Below are positions 43,535-55,990 of a DNA stretch of 64,000 nt, in pieces. Source of the stretch: Halicephalobus mephisto (taxonomy: Eukaryota > Nematoda > Chromadorea > Rhabditida > Panagrolaimidae). The stretch spans positions 124,001-188,000 of the forward strand of contig SWDT01000065.1 in the NCBI GenBank assembly GCA_009193035.1, in the 5' to 3' direction. The stretch's first letter is position 1. Each line of letters starts with the position of its first letter. The notes below the pieces were generated by a model. It did no database searches and was not told the origin of the DNA. It saw nothing but the letters and a program-made list of their open reading frames with translations. The position numbers and the translations under genes are program-made.

Positions 43535-43900
43535 ATTATTTAGGAAATTGTGAGAGGTTTGGGTCCTAACGCGAAAGTCCCTAAAATTGAATAACTGTTT
43601 TAAGTTGTTTTTTAAATATTTTTGTGTGAATAAAGACTTAATATATGATAAAAGAAAAAAATTAAATAATTTTATGATTATTTAAACAATTGTGAGAGGT
43701 TTGGGTCCTAACGCGAAAGTCCCTAAAATTCAATAACTGTTTTAAGTTGTTTTTTAAGTATTTTTGTGTGAATAAAGACTTAATATATGGTAAAAGACAA
43801 AAATTAAATAATTTTATAATTATTTAGGAAATTGTGAGAGGTTTGGGTCCTAACGCGAAATATTTTGAAAGGTTCAATAACTGTTTTAAGTTGTTCTCTT
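43535..43900. repeat. 142-bp tandem repeat with GGTCCTAACGCGAAAGTCCC
   Basis: GTGAGAGGTTTGGGTCCTAA lies at 43550, 43692 and 43834. The third copy loses homology after ACGCGAAA and runs into a 63-codon plus-strand frame (43834-44025) that I regard as a repeat-edge artefact. The reverse of its key word occurs at 55.4 kb. Confidence 0.9.
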
Positions 43901-44039
43901 ACTTTGACAGAAGACAATATACAATAAAAAGTTCTGATATTTTGTACTCTAGTTCCAGTAAAACAACAATTTTAAAAAAACAAAAGTTAAAATCAGTAGA
44001 ACCAAAATTATGTAGAAAATCTTAAAATTTCCCAAAATT

Positions 44040-44410
44040 TAGGAGAAAATTGTAAAATTCAAACATATTATGGGGAATTTTCAGAATTTTCTAAATTTCG
44101 ATGACAAATTCTGTAATTTTCTAATATTTCATAAATCTTCAAAAGATTTCCAGAATCCTTTCTAGAAGTTTTCAGAATCTTCTAAACTTCAATGACAAAT
44201 TTTGTAATTTTCTAGCATTTCATAAATCTTCAGAAAACGTCCAGAATCATTCTAGAAGTTTTCAGAATTTCCCAGAATCCTTTTTAGAGATTTTTAGAAT
44301 CTTCTAAAATTCAATGACAAATTTTGTAGTTTTCTAATATTTCATAAGTCTTCAAAAGATTTCCAGAATCATTCTAGAAGTTTTCAGAATCTACTATGAA
44401 CATTGAAATT
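44040..44410. repeat. About 105-bp tandem repeat
   Basis: TTCTAGAAGTTTTCAGAATC and CAATGACAAATTTTGTAATT words recur about four times. Confidence 0.8.
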
Positions 44411-46020
44411 TATTCAAATTCAAATTTTCCAAAAATTCATTTCGAAATAATTTCGCAAAAATATTCATTTTTATTTTTTTTACAATAAAGTAGAAATAAA
44501 TTTTTCAAAAATGTGATAAATATTGAAATTCGAATCAAAGATTAATTTGTACGAAAAAAACAAACAATTGTAATCCAAAAAAGCAAAACAATGAAAAATT
44601 TAAAAATAAAATAATAAACAATTTTTTAAAAGACAAAAATAGAATTTTTAAATCAAGTTTTTTATAAACAATTTATTTTTTGAAAAATGCCGTATAACTG
44701 CACCCATTTAGTGTGATTTTTTACAAAAAAAACAAATTAAAAATTATTTTTTTTATAAGTTCAATTTTTAAAATTATTTTATTTTTTACAAAAAAAAACA
44801 AATTAAAAAATAAATTAAAAATATTTTTTAAAAAGTTAAATTTTTAAAATTATTTTATTTTTTAAAAATTTCATTCAAAATTAAATTATTTTTTTATAAT
44901 TATTTATTTCAGTCTATTTTGAATTTTAAAAAATATAAAAATTAAAGTCAAAAAATTATTTTTTAAAAATTCATAAAAATTAAAAAATTATTTTTAAAAA
45001 ATTTATAAAAATTAGAAAATTATTTTTGAACATTTTTGAAGAAAAATTACTTTTTTTTTTGAAATAATTTAAAATTGATTTTTTTAATTACAGGAAACAT
45101 TTAGAATTACGGTAAAATTCCGCAATTATTATTCAAAAATTAAAAATAATTGAAGAATTATTATCTAAATTTAGCAAAGTTAAATTTAAAAATTTATTTT
45201 TGGATTTTTGTACATTGAATAATTAAAATAATTATAGTGTTTTTATGTTAAGGGAAATTATTTAAAATAATTAAGAAAAATGAAAAATATAATTTTTAAT
45301 TTTAATTCACAAAATCAAAATTTTGTAAAAATTTATGGAATTTTTTAAATTTTCTGAAATTTAATAAAAAAATTTTAATTTTTAAAATATAATAAAAAAA
45401 TCTGAAAATTTTCTAAAATATAATATAAAATTTTCTAAATTTTTAAAAATGTTATTTAAATTTTTTTAATTTTCTAAAATTTAATATAAAATTTTCTAAT
45501 TTTTAAAAATATTATTTAAATTTTCTGAGACTTAATGGATTCAGAGGATTCTAAGAACCTTATTGAAGCTTTTAAAATTTTCATGGGAAATTTCGAATGT
45601 TTTTCAAATTTCTGAGGTTTTCTGAAATTTGTTGAAAATTCTGAAAATTCTTAAATTTTTTATGGAAAATTTTAAAATACTTCATTCAAATTTTTGAAGC
45701 ATTCTGGATATTTTTAAAATTTTGTAAATTTCTGAATTTTAAAAACTAAAAATTCGATTTGGAGTAATTTTATAAAATTTTGATTTTTATAAATTTTAAA
45801 AATTCGACTTAAAATAATTTATAAAATTTTAATATTTATAAATTTTAAAAATTCGATTTAAACCAATTTTATAAAATTTTGATTTTTATAAATTTCTGAA
45901 TTTTAAAAATTCGATTTAAAATAATTTTATAAAAGTTCGATTTTTATAAATTTTAAAAATTTGATTTAAAATAATTTTTTAAAATTTCGGTTTTTTATGG
46001 AATATTGTAATTTTGACTAA
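44411..46020. other. AT-rich region with short repeats
   Basis: A/T runs and 60-bp TTTTAAAAATTCGATTTAAA repeats near 45750-45990. No gene seen. Confidence 0.6.
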
Positions 46021-46197
46021 AAATTATTTGCAATTTTTATCCGAATTTGCATTGAATCAATATTCCTATTTTACATCTGGACTTTATTGTTCTCCTTGAA
46101 CAACGGAGTATCGGTGGATAATTGCAGGTTGGATCTCCGTTGTCCACTTGTCGAGTTGCATTCAACCGAAAATTATCCATCTTTAGTGAAAATCTGA
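46021..46197 (+). other. GC-richer island with an open frame and a hairpin
   Basis: 58 codons are open on the plus strand without an ATG. The same bases hold an inverted repeat, ACAACGGAG at about 46104 and CTCCGTTGT at about 46136. An exon or a structured element are both possible; neither is supported further. Confidence 0.3.
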
Positions 46198-47969
46198 TCA
46201 TCCGAAATTAATAAAGATTTTTCGCACTTTTACGGTTCAATTATTAATGTTAAAAAATATTAAAAATATTAATTTATATAAAATGCAAAAATAAAAAAAA
46301 TATAAATTTATATAAAACTCAGAAATATTAATTTATATAAAATTCAAAAATAAAAAAATATTAATTTATATAAAATTCAAAAATTAAGAAAATATTAATT
46401 TATATAAATTTTAAAAATATTGATTTATATAAAATTAAAAAATCTTAATTTATTTAAAATTTTAAAAATTAAGAAAATATTGATTTATATAAAATTAAAA
46501 AATTAAAGAAATTTTAATTTATATAAAATTTTGAAAATATTAATTTATTTAATATTTAAAAATTAAAGAAATTTTAATTTATATAAAATTCAAAAATAAA
46601 AAAATCTTAATTTATTTAATATTTAAAAATCTTACTTTATATAAAATTAAAAAATTAAATTTTTTTGCAAAATTCGTTCCAGTCACTGCCGGTTTGAACT
46701 CCGTCTTATCTATTTTTTAGTGACCAACAGCTGAGTTGTTCAGCTGACTGCTAGAGAACATCTATGAAAAAACCAAAATTGATTTGGGTGAAATTCGGGG
46801 GTGATATATGAAGATCTAAATTGTGCAAATAATTTATCTTTAAAAAACAAAAAGATTTAAAAACTAAAAAAATTTAAAAATTAAATAAAAAAATTTTTAA
46901 ATAAAAAAAAAACAAAAAAATTTAAAAATATAAAAAAATTAATATTTAAAATAAAAAATAAATTTTAGATTAATGTAAAAAGAAAATTTTCCATTTGAGA
47001 GTTATTTGACAATTTATATTTTTTTAAACATAAAAATTTCGTTATTTTTTTTTATTAATTTTTACATTTTTAGAACCTTCTCTATAACTTTATATAATTT
47101 TTTTATAAAAAATAATAAAATTAAATTTTAATAAAAAAAATAATAAAATTAAATTTTAATAAAAATTTTTATTTTTTAATTAATTTTTACATTTTTAGAA
47201 TTTCTAGAATTTTTTAATTTTATAGTTTTTTATAAAAAATAATAAAATAAAATTTTAATAAAAATTTTTATTTTTCAATTAATTTTTACATTTTCAGAAT
47301 TTTTTAATTTTATAGTTTTTTATAAAAAATAATAAAATTAAATTATAATAAAAATTTTTATTTTTTAATTAATTTTTACATTTTTAGAATTTTTAAACTT
47401 TATAGTTTTTTATAAAAAATAATAAAATAGAATTTTAATCGAAAACAAAAAAATACTGAAAATTGTTAAACGACTCTCGAACCGAAAAAAACATTTTCTC
47501 AATGATAAAACTAATCTGTTGATTTTTTTCTGATAAAACCGAAACCCTTCAAAAAAACATTTAAAGATCAATAATTGAACCACAATCTACCGATTTTCAA
47601 ATTAGTTTTATTATTTAATTTTTTTAAGTTTATTAATTTTTTTTAAATTTATTATTTTATTTTAAAATTTAATATTTTATTTTTTTAAATTTAATGTTTA
47701 ATTTTAAAATTTAATATTTTATTTTTTTTAAACTTACTAATTTTTTTTAAATTTATTATTTAATTTTAAAATTTAGTATTCAATTTTTTTAATTTAATAT
47801 TTTATTTTTTTTTAAATTTGTTATTTAATTTTTAAATTTATTATTTTATTTTTTTTAACTTTAATGTTTTATTTTTTAAAATCTAATATTTTATTTTAAT
47901 TTTAAATCTAATTTTTTATTTTTATTTTTATTTTAAATTTAATTTTTTATTTTATTCTTTAAAATTTAA
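46198..47969. repeat. AT-rich tandem repeats
   Basis: 46240-46650 has about a dozen 33-40-bp units with ATTAATTTATATAAAATT. 46690-46810 is unique. 47030-47450 has five 85-bp units with AATTAATTTTTACATTTTTA. 47600-47960 is a TTTAATATTTTATTTTTTTA low-complexity block. Confidence 0.8.
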
Positions 47970-48158
47970 TGTTGCATATTTGTAGTTTTTGATCTCCAAT
48001 TAGAATTCAAAGCGATAGTTGTGGATAAAAGTTGTTTTATTGCCTCGGTCGCTCCCAATCAGCGACACGGCACAAGACAAAATAAATGGTCGACTAACAA
48101 GCTGGCTGTAAAACGAACAAATTTCAATGTACTCGAAAATTGCAGATTTTCCATCTGA
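47970..48158 (+). CDS. Candidate internal exon
   Basis: 62 open codons in a GC-richer island inside AT-rich repeats. The residues are varied with a basic, asparagine-rich second half. A possible acceptor (TCTCCAATTAG near 48003) and donor (GTAAAACG near 48109) lie within it, and the frame stays open between them. There is no ATG and no recognised family. Confidence 0.25.
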   Translation, partial: CCIFVVFDLQLEFKAIVVDKSCFIASVAPNQRHGTRQNKWSTNKLAVKRTNFNVLENCRFSI

Positions 48159-49330
48159 TCAAAAATTGAGAAATTTAGGGAGCTTATATATGAAATTATT
48201 CAAATTCATATAAAATAAAAAAAATAGAAAATTTCAAATTTGATCGAAAATTGAGAAATTTGGAAAGTCGATATATGAAATTATTCAAATTCATATAAAA
48301 TAAAAAAATTGGAAATTTTGAATTTGATCGAAATTTAAGAAATTTTTTATCTAATTATATTTGATTATTAAAATTTAAAATTTAAAATTTCCAAATTATG
48401 ATTTTTAAAATTTGTATTTTATCTGAAAATTTTCAAATTATATAACTTTAAAAACTTAAAATTAATTTTTTTTTAAATTTTAAAGTTTTGAATTATATTT
48501 AATTTTCAAAATTTCAAATTTTTCAATTAATTTTTTTAACAATTTAAAAATTTTGTATTTTATCTGAAAATTTAAAATAATATTTAATCTTTAAAATTTT
48601 TCAATTAAAATTTTTTTTAATTTTAAAATTTTGTATTTTATCTGAAAATTTAAAATAATATTTGATTTTTAAAATTTTTCAATTAAAATTTTGTATTTTA
48701 TTTGAAAATTTAAAATAATATTTGATTTTTAAAATTTTTCAATTTGATATCTCAAGAGGCTAAACGAAACAAAGATCAATCCAGATAAAATTTCACTTTT
48801 CTTTCCAGATCCGGACTACTTCCTGTTTTTTAATTTTTTGGAAAATATAAATTGTCAATTTCGAAAAACACATTTGTTTTAAAAAAGAAATTTAAAATTC
48901 AATTATTTCGAAAAAATTTTAAATAATTTTTATATTTTAAAAAATATGAAAATTTCGATTTTAAGAAAAATTTTGACCGGTCTCGAATGAAAAAGATTTT
49001 TTAAAACAATTTAGATTTACAGTTTTTAGGTACAATGAGCCTACAGTATACTATTTAAAAAAATAAAAAATTTAATTTAATTAATCTTAAATGAAAATTT
49101 TTTAAGAATTTAGATTTATACTTTTTAAGAATTATGAAATTTACAGTATACTATTTAAAAAATAATATTGTTTAACTTTTTAAACAAAAAAATTTAAAAT
49201 TTAATTAATCTTAAATGGAAAATTTTTTAACAGTTTAGATTTATACTTTTTAAGAATTATGAAATTTACAGTATACTATTTAAAAAATAATATTGTTTGA
49301 TTTTTTAAATTTCTAGAAAGAAAGATAATT
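48159..49330. repeat. AT-rich tandem repeats, 60-122 bp units
   Basis: 48180-48340 has two 85-bp copies with GAAATTATTCAAATTCATAT. 48400-48750 repeats TTGTATTTTATCTGAAAATT. 49000-49320 has three copies of about 122 bp with GAAATTTACAGTATACTATT. A strong acceptor-like TTTTCTTTCCAG lies near 48815 without an open frame after it. Confidence 0.75.
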
Positions 49331-50019
49331 GTGTCCGTTGGGAAAAATTTCAAATGTAAAAAGATGGACAGATAAGTTTTTCTGACAGAAAAAAGCCGCC
49401 GACCAAAAGCAACAAGGTCGAGATTGATTGCCTCAGGGAAAGAAAATAAAGCCAAATTTAAATTTTTATTTTTTTTATAAATAAAAAAAGTGCAAAATTT
49501 AAATTTAAATTTTTCATAAAAAAAAATGCAAAAATTTAAATTTTATAAAAAAAATGTAAAAATTTAAATTTTTATAAATAAAATACAAAAATTTAAATTT
49601 AAATTTTTTTTATAAATAAAATGTAAAATTTAATTTTTATTTTTTTTTATAAATAAAATACAAAAATTTAAATTTAAATTTTTATTTTATAAAAAAATGC
49701 AAAATTTTTATTTATTTTTATAAAAAAGTGCAAAATTTTGATTTTATTTTTTTATAAATAAAAAATGCAAAATTTGTCACTTTTTTGCAAATTTAAGCAG
49801 GTGGCTCAAATTCCATTTTTCTTGAATGAAAATTGTTTATCGTTTTCGAGATCCAGACAATTATGTTTACTTTCCATTTTTATTTTGCAAATGAAATGAA
49901 TATTCCTATTTTGAGAAAGTGATACAATATCCCAAAACGAAAATAAGGAATGGGCTGAGGAAAAAATAAACACTTGAGTACTTCTGTCTTAGAGTACGAG
50001 ATCGGTTCCTGTCACGAAA
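49331..50019. other. Mixed unique and AT-rich sequence
   Basis: Short GC-richer patches at 49330-49450 and 49790-49990 flank a TTTTATAAATAAAATGCAAA low-complexity block. Only frames of 28-44 codons are present; not called. Confidence 0.5.
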
Positions 50020-51130
50020 ATTTTGACGGTCATAAAAGTTCGTTTTTTTCAAAAAAAAAGTTTAATTTTCGTCGAAAAAGTAGAATGAACTTTCAACACG
50101 AAAATTTCACTGATTACAATAAATGTATTTTATTAAAAAAAAGTTTAATTTTCGTCGAAAAAACAAAGTGAACTTTCGACACGAAAATTTCACTAATTAC
50201 AATAAATGTATTTTATTAAAAAAAAAGTTTAATTTTCGTCAAAAAAGTAGAATGAACTTTCAACACGAAAATTTCACTGATTACAGTAAATATACTTTAT
50301 TAAAAAAAGGTTTAATTTTCGTCGAAAAAAACAAAGTGAACTTTCGACACGAAAATTTCACTAATTACAGTAAATATACTTTATTAAAAAAAAAGTTTAA
50401 TTTTCGTCAAAAAAGTAGAATAAACTTTCAACATGAAAATTTTACTGACTACAATAAATGTATTTTATTTTTAAAAAGTTAAATTTCGTCAAAAAAGAAA
50501 AAATAAAGTGAAATTTCGTTTTAAAAAAAACAAATTGAACTTTTGACAAGAAAATTTTGATAATAATAAGAAATTTATTTTTTTAAACGAAAATAAAAAT
50601 TGAGATTAAAATTAAATTATTATCTGACCGAAATTACCTTTCGTTACGAAATTGTTAAAGATCACGAAGAATTCGCTTTTTTTAAGCGAAAGTGGAAGTC
50701 GAAACCAGAGCAACCTAGAAGCGAAAATAACATCAACGATCGTCGCTAAACTCTAGACGATCGTTACAAATTTGATCATTACTAAGCGCCAATGGAAATT
50801 AGCGTCTAGTAATTTTAAAAAATTAAATCAAATCTTGCAAAGTAATTGAAGATCAAGACGAATTCGCTTTTTTTAAGCGCAAGTAGAACAAAAGAAGAAT
50901 TCGACTCTCACAACGAAGTAACTACACATCATAACAACTTCACTCTCAAAAATAAATAGACATTAGTCCAAATAGTTTAAGAACAGAATCAAATCCCACC
51001 ACGAATTTGTTGAAGATCATAACAACTTTGCTCTTTTTCAAGCGCTGACGAAATTAATGTAAGTAATTTAAGAATCAATTTCCATCAAGAATTTACTGAA
51101 GATCATAACAACTTTGCTCTTTTTTAACCT
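50020..51130. repeat. 90-bp CACGAAAATTTCACT array grading into a TTCGCT...AAGCGAA array
   Basis: 50030-50520 has about six units with GAACTTTCAACACGAAAATT and AAAAGTTTAATTTTCGTC. Most units are in the same frame, so a 119-codon open frame crosses them. 50640-51130 has diverged units with TTCGCTTTTTTTAAGCG palindromes. Both word sets recur at 57990-58520. Confidence 0.85.
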
Positions 51131-51479
51131 AAAATTTGACCGAATTTCAATATATAACATTTTTTGATTAAATTTTATAATTTTTAAATTTTCGATTATT
51201 ATTGGATGTGTTTTTTATGCAAATTTTTTGAAGAACATTTTCTCGATTAGATTTTAGAAATTATAATTTACACAAAATTTTGTAATTCTGAATTCAGATT
51301 CCTGTGTGAAGTCACTTCAAACTAGTTGCCAGCAGTGGACCTATTCATAAACATCTACCCACCCAAATTGGCGCCAGAAGTCGCCTTGTCAACTCGAATT
51401 AAAATTTTTTTCAGAGGTCGATTTGAACTCATTAACTCAAAAACTAGTTTTATCTAAAACGGAAGTTATTTGAAATTTT
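51131..51479. other. AT-rich then unique sequence
   Basis: No gene or RNA recognised. Confidence 0.45.
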
Positions 51480-52150
51480 AAATCTGTCCTCCGTTTTACC
51501 AAAGTTTATGATCAAAATTCAAAATTTAAACTTTTTATTTTAGAACAATATTTATAGATTCTTGTGTTTGAAAAAGTTATTTCATCTAAATTAAAAGTTA
51601 AAATAGTATCTGAATTTTCGAACCTAAACATGACTCTGATTTTTCCACCACGAAAAGTCCGAATTTTAACTTCGAATTTTGATTATAAACTTTGGTAATA
51701 TGGAGTACTGTATTTTGTGTCGTCAAAGTTTATAATCAAAATTCAAAATTTAAACTTTTTATTTTAGAACAATATTTATAGATTCTTCTATTTCATCTAA
51801 ATTAAAAGTTAAAATTTAGCATCTGAATTTTCGAACCTAAACATAAATCTGGTTTTTCCCATCACCAAAAGTCCGAATTTTAACTTCGAATTTTGATTAT
51901 AAACTTTGGTAATATGGAGTACTGTATTTTGTGGCGTCAAAGTTTATAATCAAAATTCAAAATTTAAACTTTTTATTTTAGAACAATATTTATAGATTCT
52001 TGTATTTGAAAAAGTTATTTCATCTAAATTAAAAGTTAAAATAGTATCTGAATTTCCAAACCTAAACATAACTCTAGTTTTTCCACCATGAAAAGTCCGA
52101 ATTTTAACTTCGAATTTTGATTATCGACTTTGATAAAACAGAATTCTGGT
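51480..52150. repeat. Dispersed family, third locus (three tandem copies)
   Basis: Three units of about 220-240 bp carry GTACTGTATTTTGTG-like text, then CAAAGTTTATAATCAAAATT, then TTATTTTAGAACAATATTTA, then CACGAAAAGTCCGAATTTTA. They are in the same orientation as 22160-22390. Confidence 0.9.
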
Positions 52151-52545
52151 GATTTTTTAAAATTTAATAAAGGATATAATTTAATTATAAATACTTGAAC
52201 TTTTCGACGATCTCTGAGGACATTCGTTAATTAGCCAAGTTTCCATTTTTAGGCAAAGTACAGTAATTCTCAGACTTGTCAAATTAAACTTTAAAAATCT
52301 CGAGGGAAAACCAAAGTGGGGGATGTGACAACGAAGACGGTAATTTAGACGAAGATTAATAAAAAGTAGTTTTGAAGTCATGTAGTGGATTGTGAAATCG
52401 AAAATATAACAATTTAAAAATAATTTAATTTTTTTCGTAATTTATTATTTTTACATTTTTATAAAAATAAATTATAAAAAAATATAAAATTGTAAATTTT
52501 CGAAATTTTAAATTCAAAAATATTAATTTAAAAAATTTGAAAATT
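52151..52545. other. Unique GC-richer patch, then AT-rich text
   Basis: A 66-codon minus-strand ATG frame (52381-52181) ends with an N-E-C-P-Q-R-S-S segment, loosely like the N-E-C of gene 1 exon 2, but no acceptor stands in the right place. Left uncalled. Confidence 0.35.
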
Positions 52546-52554
52546 TTTAACTTT

Positions 52555-52865
52555 GAATAATTTCATAATTTTTTTCGTATTTCGAAAATTTTCAACTTTG
52601 AATAATTTTATAATTTTTTTCGTATTCCGAAATATTTTAGTTTTTAATAATTTCATAATTTTTTTCGTATTTCGAAAACTTTCAACTTTGAATAATTTTA
52701 TAATTTTTTTCGTATTTCGAAATACTTTAGTTTTTAATAATTTTATAATTTTTTTCGTATTTCGAAAACTTTCAATTTTGAATAATTTTATAATTTTCCA
52801 GTATATTTCGAAAACTTTCAACTTTGAATAATTTTATAATTTTCCACTATATTTCGAAATACTTT
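52555..52865. repeat. 45-bp TTTTTTCGTATTTCGAAA tandem repeat
   Basis: About seven units with alternating TTCAACTTTGAATAATTT and TTAGTTTTTAATAATTT halves. The unit is a multiple of three, so about 90-codon open frames cross it on both strands. Confidence 0.95.
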
Positions 52866-54429
52866 AATTAACTAAGTATTCCAAATTCCATATATTTTGC
52901 GAACCACGAGGCACTTTTTTACTTAATTTTTGATCTTCAAAGTATTTTTGAAAAGCGCTTATTTTCTATTTTCATCAATTTTAATACTTTTTTAATTATA
53001 TTTTTGTACTAATTACGATTTTTTAACTTCTTCGAAAAAGCAACACGAAAAAAACAAGGATTTTCCAGATTATCTCGCTCCAGAAGGCCGTTTAACGAAG
53101 CTGAATTTGGATTCTGGATGTACTTTAAAATATCCTCCATCTGATATTCGGCTTATCTCAGAACTATTTTCGCTGAATTACTTGTGGAAAATAATTCTGA
53201 AAATTGTACAATTAGTTCATTAAAAAAATTGAATTCGTAATTTTAAAAATAACCTGTTTTCAGAGGGATACTGTAACGTGAGCTATGATGTCTTCAACAT
53301 CCATGAAGACTCAAATGTATAATTGCTAAATTTAAAAAATAGGAAATTATATCTTTTACAGTACTTTAAGCTAAAAACTCCAAAATTCATCGAAGAAAAA
53401 TATGTTCAAAAAATTAATTTCGGAGACAAAGTTTCAAAAAAAATTACTATATAGTCTACCGTAGTTTCCAAAAAGACAGGAATTCGTGCTGAGATAATGT
53501 TGTGAAAAAGTTCAATTTTTATTTTTATAAAAAGTTCATTTTTGATTTTTATAATAATTTCATTTTTAATTTTTATAAAAAGTTCAATTTTTATTTATTT
53601 TTTTGAAACATAATTGTCAAATTTAAAAATAGAAAATTATATCTTTTACAGTACCTTAAACTAAAAACTCCAAAATTCATCGAGGAAAAATATGTTCAAA
53701 AAGTTAATTTCGAAGGCAAAGTTACAAAAAAATTACTACATAGTCTACCGTAGTTTCTAAAAAGTCTAAAATTTCATAAAAGTTTATTTTTAATTTTTAC
53801 AGTAATTTGATTTTTTAACATTTAGTAATTTTGAATATGATTGTTAACCTTGGAAAAAAATATGAAATTCGTACATCATATGACCCTAAGCTAAAAAATC
53901 CCAAATCCATCCAAACGGATATATTTAAAAAAAAGTAATTTCGAAATTGTGTAAGATTATGAAATTATCACTCAAAACCAGAATTGTCACGTAGATTATT
54001 GTAGTTTCTAAAAAGGCTTAGAAATTCGTATTAAGACAATTTATAATTTTTTTATTTTTAATTTATATAAAATTATAATTATTCAAAATTTAGAAAAATT
54101 ATTTAAAGTTACTTAAAATTAAAATTTATTTTTTTAATTTTGATCCAAAATATTTTTTAAATTCTTTATTTTTAATTTATATAAAATTATAATTATTCAA
54201 AATAGAGTAAAAATATTTAAAGTTATCTAAAATTAAAATTTTTATTTTTAAAAAGATCCAAAAATTTTTGTTGAGACGATTTTTAATTTTCTAGAATAAC
54301 TAAAATCTTCCAGAATCTAGTAAAAACTTCTGGAATTTATACCTAAAATTGAAACTTTCACAACTTTCTAGTGTTCCTGAAATTCGTATCGAGACAGTTT
54401 TATAAAATTGTTTATTTTTTGATTTTCGA
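52866..54429. repeat. Unique patch, then 230-295-bp diverged tandem repeat
   Basis: 53040-53225 is a GC-richer island with a 75-codon plus-strand frame lacking ATG (52996-53223) and a good acceptor (GATTTTCCAG near 53070) that favours a different frame; not called. From 53310 the block GAAAATTATATCTTTTACAG, CTCCAAAATTCATCGA, TATAGTCTACCGTAGTTTCC is present three times. Confidence 0.6.
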
Positions 54430-54715
54430 AAGTAATGCAAAATTTAAACTTTAAAATTAGTAAATTTGAATTTTAAAATTAGTAAATTTGAACTTTAAAA
54501 TTAGTAAGTTATTAGGATTTTTCGAAAATAATGTAAAATTTAAATTTTAAAATTAGTAAATTTAAATTTTTCAAGAGTAATATAAAATTTGAATTTTAAA
54601 ATTAGTAAATTTGAATTTTTCAAAAGTAATGTAAAATTTGGATTTTTAAAATTAGTAAATTTGGATTTTAAAATTAGTAAATTTGGATTTTAAAATTAGT
54701 AAATTTGAATTTTCC
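54430..54715. repeat. TTTTAAAATTAGTAAATTTG repeat
   Basis: About ten imperfect units of 25-50 bp. Confidence 0.85.
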
Positions 54716-54942
54716 GAGAAACATCTGTGTTCCGACCTTTGTCCTTCTGTCCGGAAAAAACATCAATCATCTTTGAAATCATTTTTCAAACTCGAATTTC
54801 CATTGTTGCAGCTGTTTTTAATTTTAACACGTGAAAAAAGATCAATCAAAAAAAGGACAATTGAACGACAGAAGTTTTTTAAAGAGATTTGGCAATCTTT
54901 CGTCTCTACGTGTTTGGTCCTAAATTTTTTCGGGAAAAATAA
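54716..54942 (+). other. Candidate coding stretch overlapping the next frame
   Basis: A plus-strand frame continues out of the repeat and is open to 54997. It has a C-S-D-L-C-P-S-V-R start and a basic R-E-K-R-S-I-K-K-R centre. It is either chance or an exon in a frame different from 54943-55176. Confidence 0.25.
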
Positions 54943-55176
54943 AAATTTTCGGACAAAAGGGGATCAATTTATTTTTGTTTTTGGTGCGAATTTATAACAA
55001 AAAATATTTTGCTAAGAATAACTTGTTTGCCAAGTCGTCAGGGTGACCAAACGCCAGAGGCAATGACCAGGACGACGGAGCCAAAAAGTGAAAACATCTT
55101 TGTGGAATTCCCGAATATGAAATTAGGAAAAAACAAATTGAGAATATATCGTAATTTTAGAAGCAAATTAAACTAG
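54943..55176 (+). CDS. Candidate exon, product not recognised
   Basis: A 77-codon open frame ends at TAG 55174-55176. The second half is varied and charged (P-S-R-Q-G-D-Q-T-P-E-A-M-T-R) and lies in a GC-richer island. No ATG at the start, no strong acceptor at the left edge, no known domain. Confidence 0.28.
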   Translation, partial: KFSDKRGSIYFCFWCEFITKNILLRITCLPSRQGDQTPEAMTRTTEPKSENIFVEFPNMKLGKNKLRIYRNFRSKLN

Positions 55177-55389
55177 GGATCGACTTGGTCAATTTCGCAA
55201 TCGTGTGAAAAATGTTAATTTCGTAATTTAATCTTTCCAGAAATTGGAAACATCAACGACAAATTAATTTCGAAACAATGAGTGATAATTATTAAAATAA
55301 AATATTTGGAAAATTAAAAAATAAATCGACGAAAAAGAAAGAAAATATTTTTTCTTAAACGTGAGAAACTGGAAGCGACTGAAGAAAAA
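55177..55389. other. Unique AT-rich sequence
   Basis: Nothing recognised. Confidence 0.4.
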
Positions 55390-55990
55390 TAACAAGCAGT
55401 CAGGGACTTTCGCGTTGGGAGCCATTTTAGTTCTTGTTTAAATTTAGAATTTTAGGTAAGCTTTTTAAATATAATTTTATACTTTATTCATTATTTTTTT
55501 TTATTATAAACACAGAAGAAGGTAAAACTACAAAATGAAACGAAAAAATCGGAGATTTTCGCGTTGGGGAGCCATTTTAGTTTTTGTTTAAATTTAGAAT
55601 TTTAGGTAAGCTTTTTTTATATAATTTTATACTTTATTCATTATTTTTTTTTTATTATAAACACAGAAGAAGGTAAAACTACAAAATAAAACGAAAAAAT
55701 CAGATTTTCGTGTTAGGAACCGCTGAATTTCTTATTTATTTGATGTTTCTTAATTTAGCTAAGGTTTTTTGCAATTTTATTCCTCATTTATTGGTTTTCC
55801 GTACCATAAACATGGGAGAAATTCAAACTACAGAACAGAGTAAAATAGGGACTTTCGTTTTAAAAACAATGACATGTTTCAGATTCGGTTTCTTAATTTA
55901 AATTTTTTTATAATTTTATTTTTCATTTATTGTTTTCTCTACCATAAATACAAAAATTAAATTGACTAAAAAACGAACAAAGTACAACGA
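55390..55990. repeat. About 147-bp tandem repeat with GGGACTTTCGCGTTGGG
   Basis: Copies begin near 55404, 55553, 55700 and 55849, with AGAATTTTAGGTAAGCTTTT, TTTATACTTTATTCATTATT and AACACAGAAGAAGGTAAAAC. Divergence rises to the right. The start word is the reverse of the word in the 43.5-kb array and matches a word at 33.7 kb. Confidence 0.85.

Noticed and set aside
50123..50482. 119-codon plus-strand frame
   Set aside because: Runs through the 90-bp CACGAAAATTT array; repetitive peptide.
52181..52381. Minus-strand frame with N-E-C-P-Q-R-S-S as a third member of the gene 1/2 family
   Set aside because: Only three residues match and no acceptor stands before them. There is no R-K-R-K module.
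52528..52831. 97- and 92-codon frames on opposite strands
   Set aside because: Both follow the 45-bp tandem repeat.
7560..55176. Many 30-80 codon frames in GC-richer islands
   Set aside because: Almost every GC-richer island shows one or more such frames, often on both strands. A rough estimate of stop frequency predicts this by chance, so only the better ones are listed, with low confidence.
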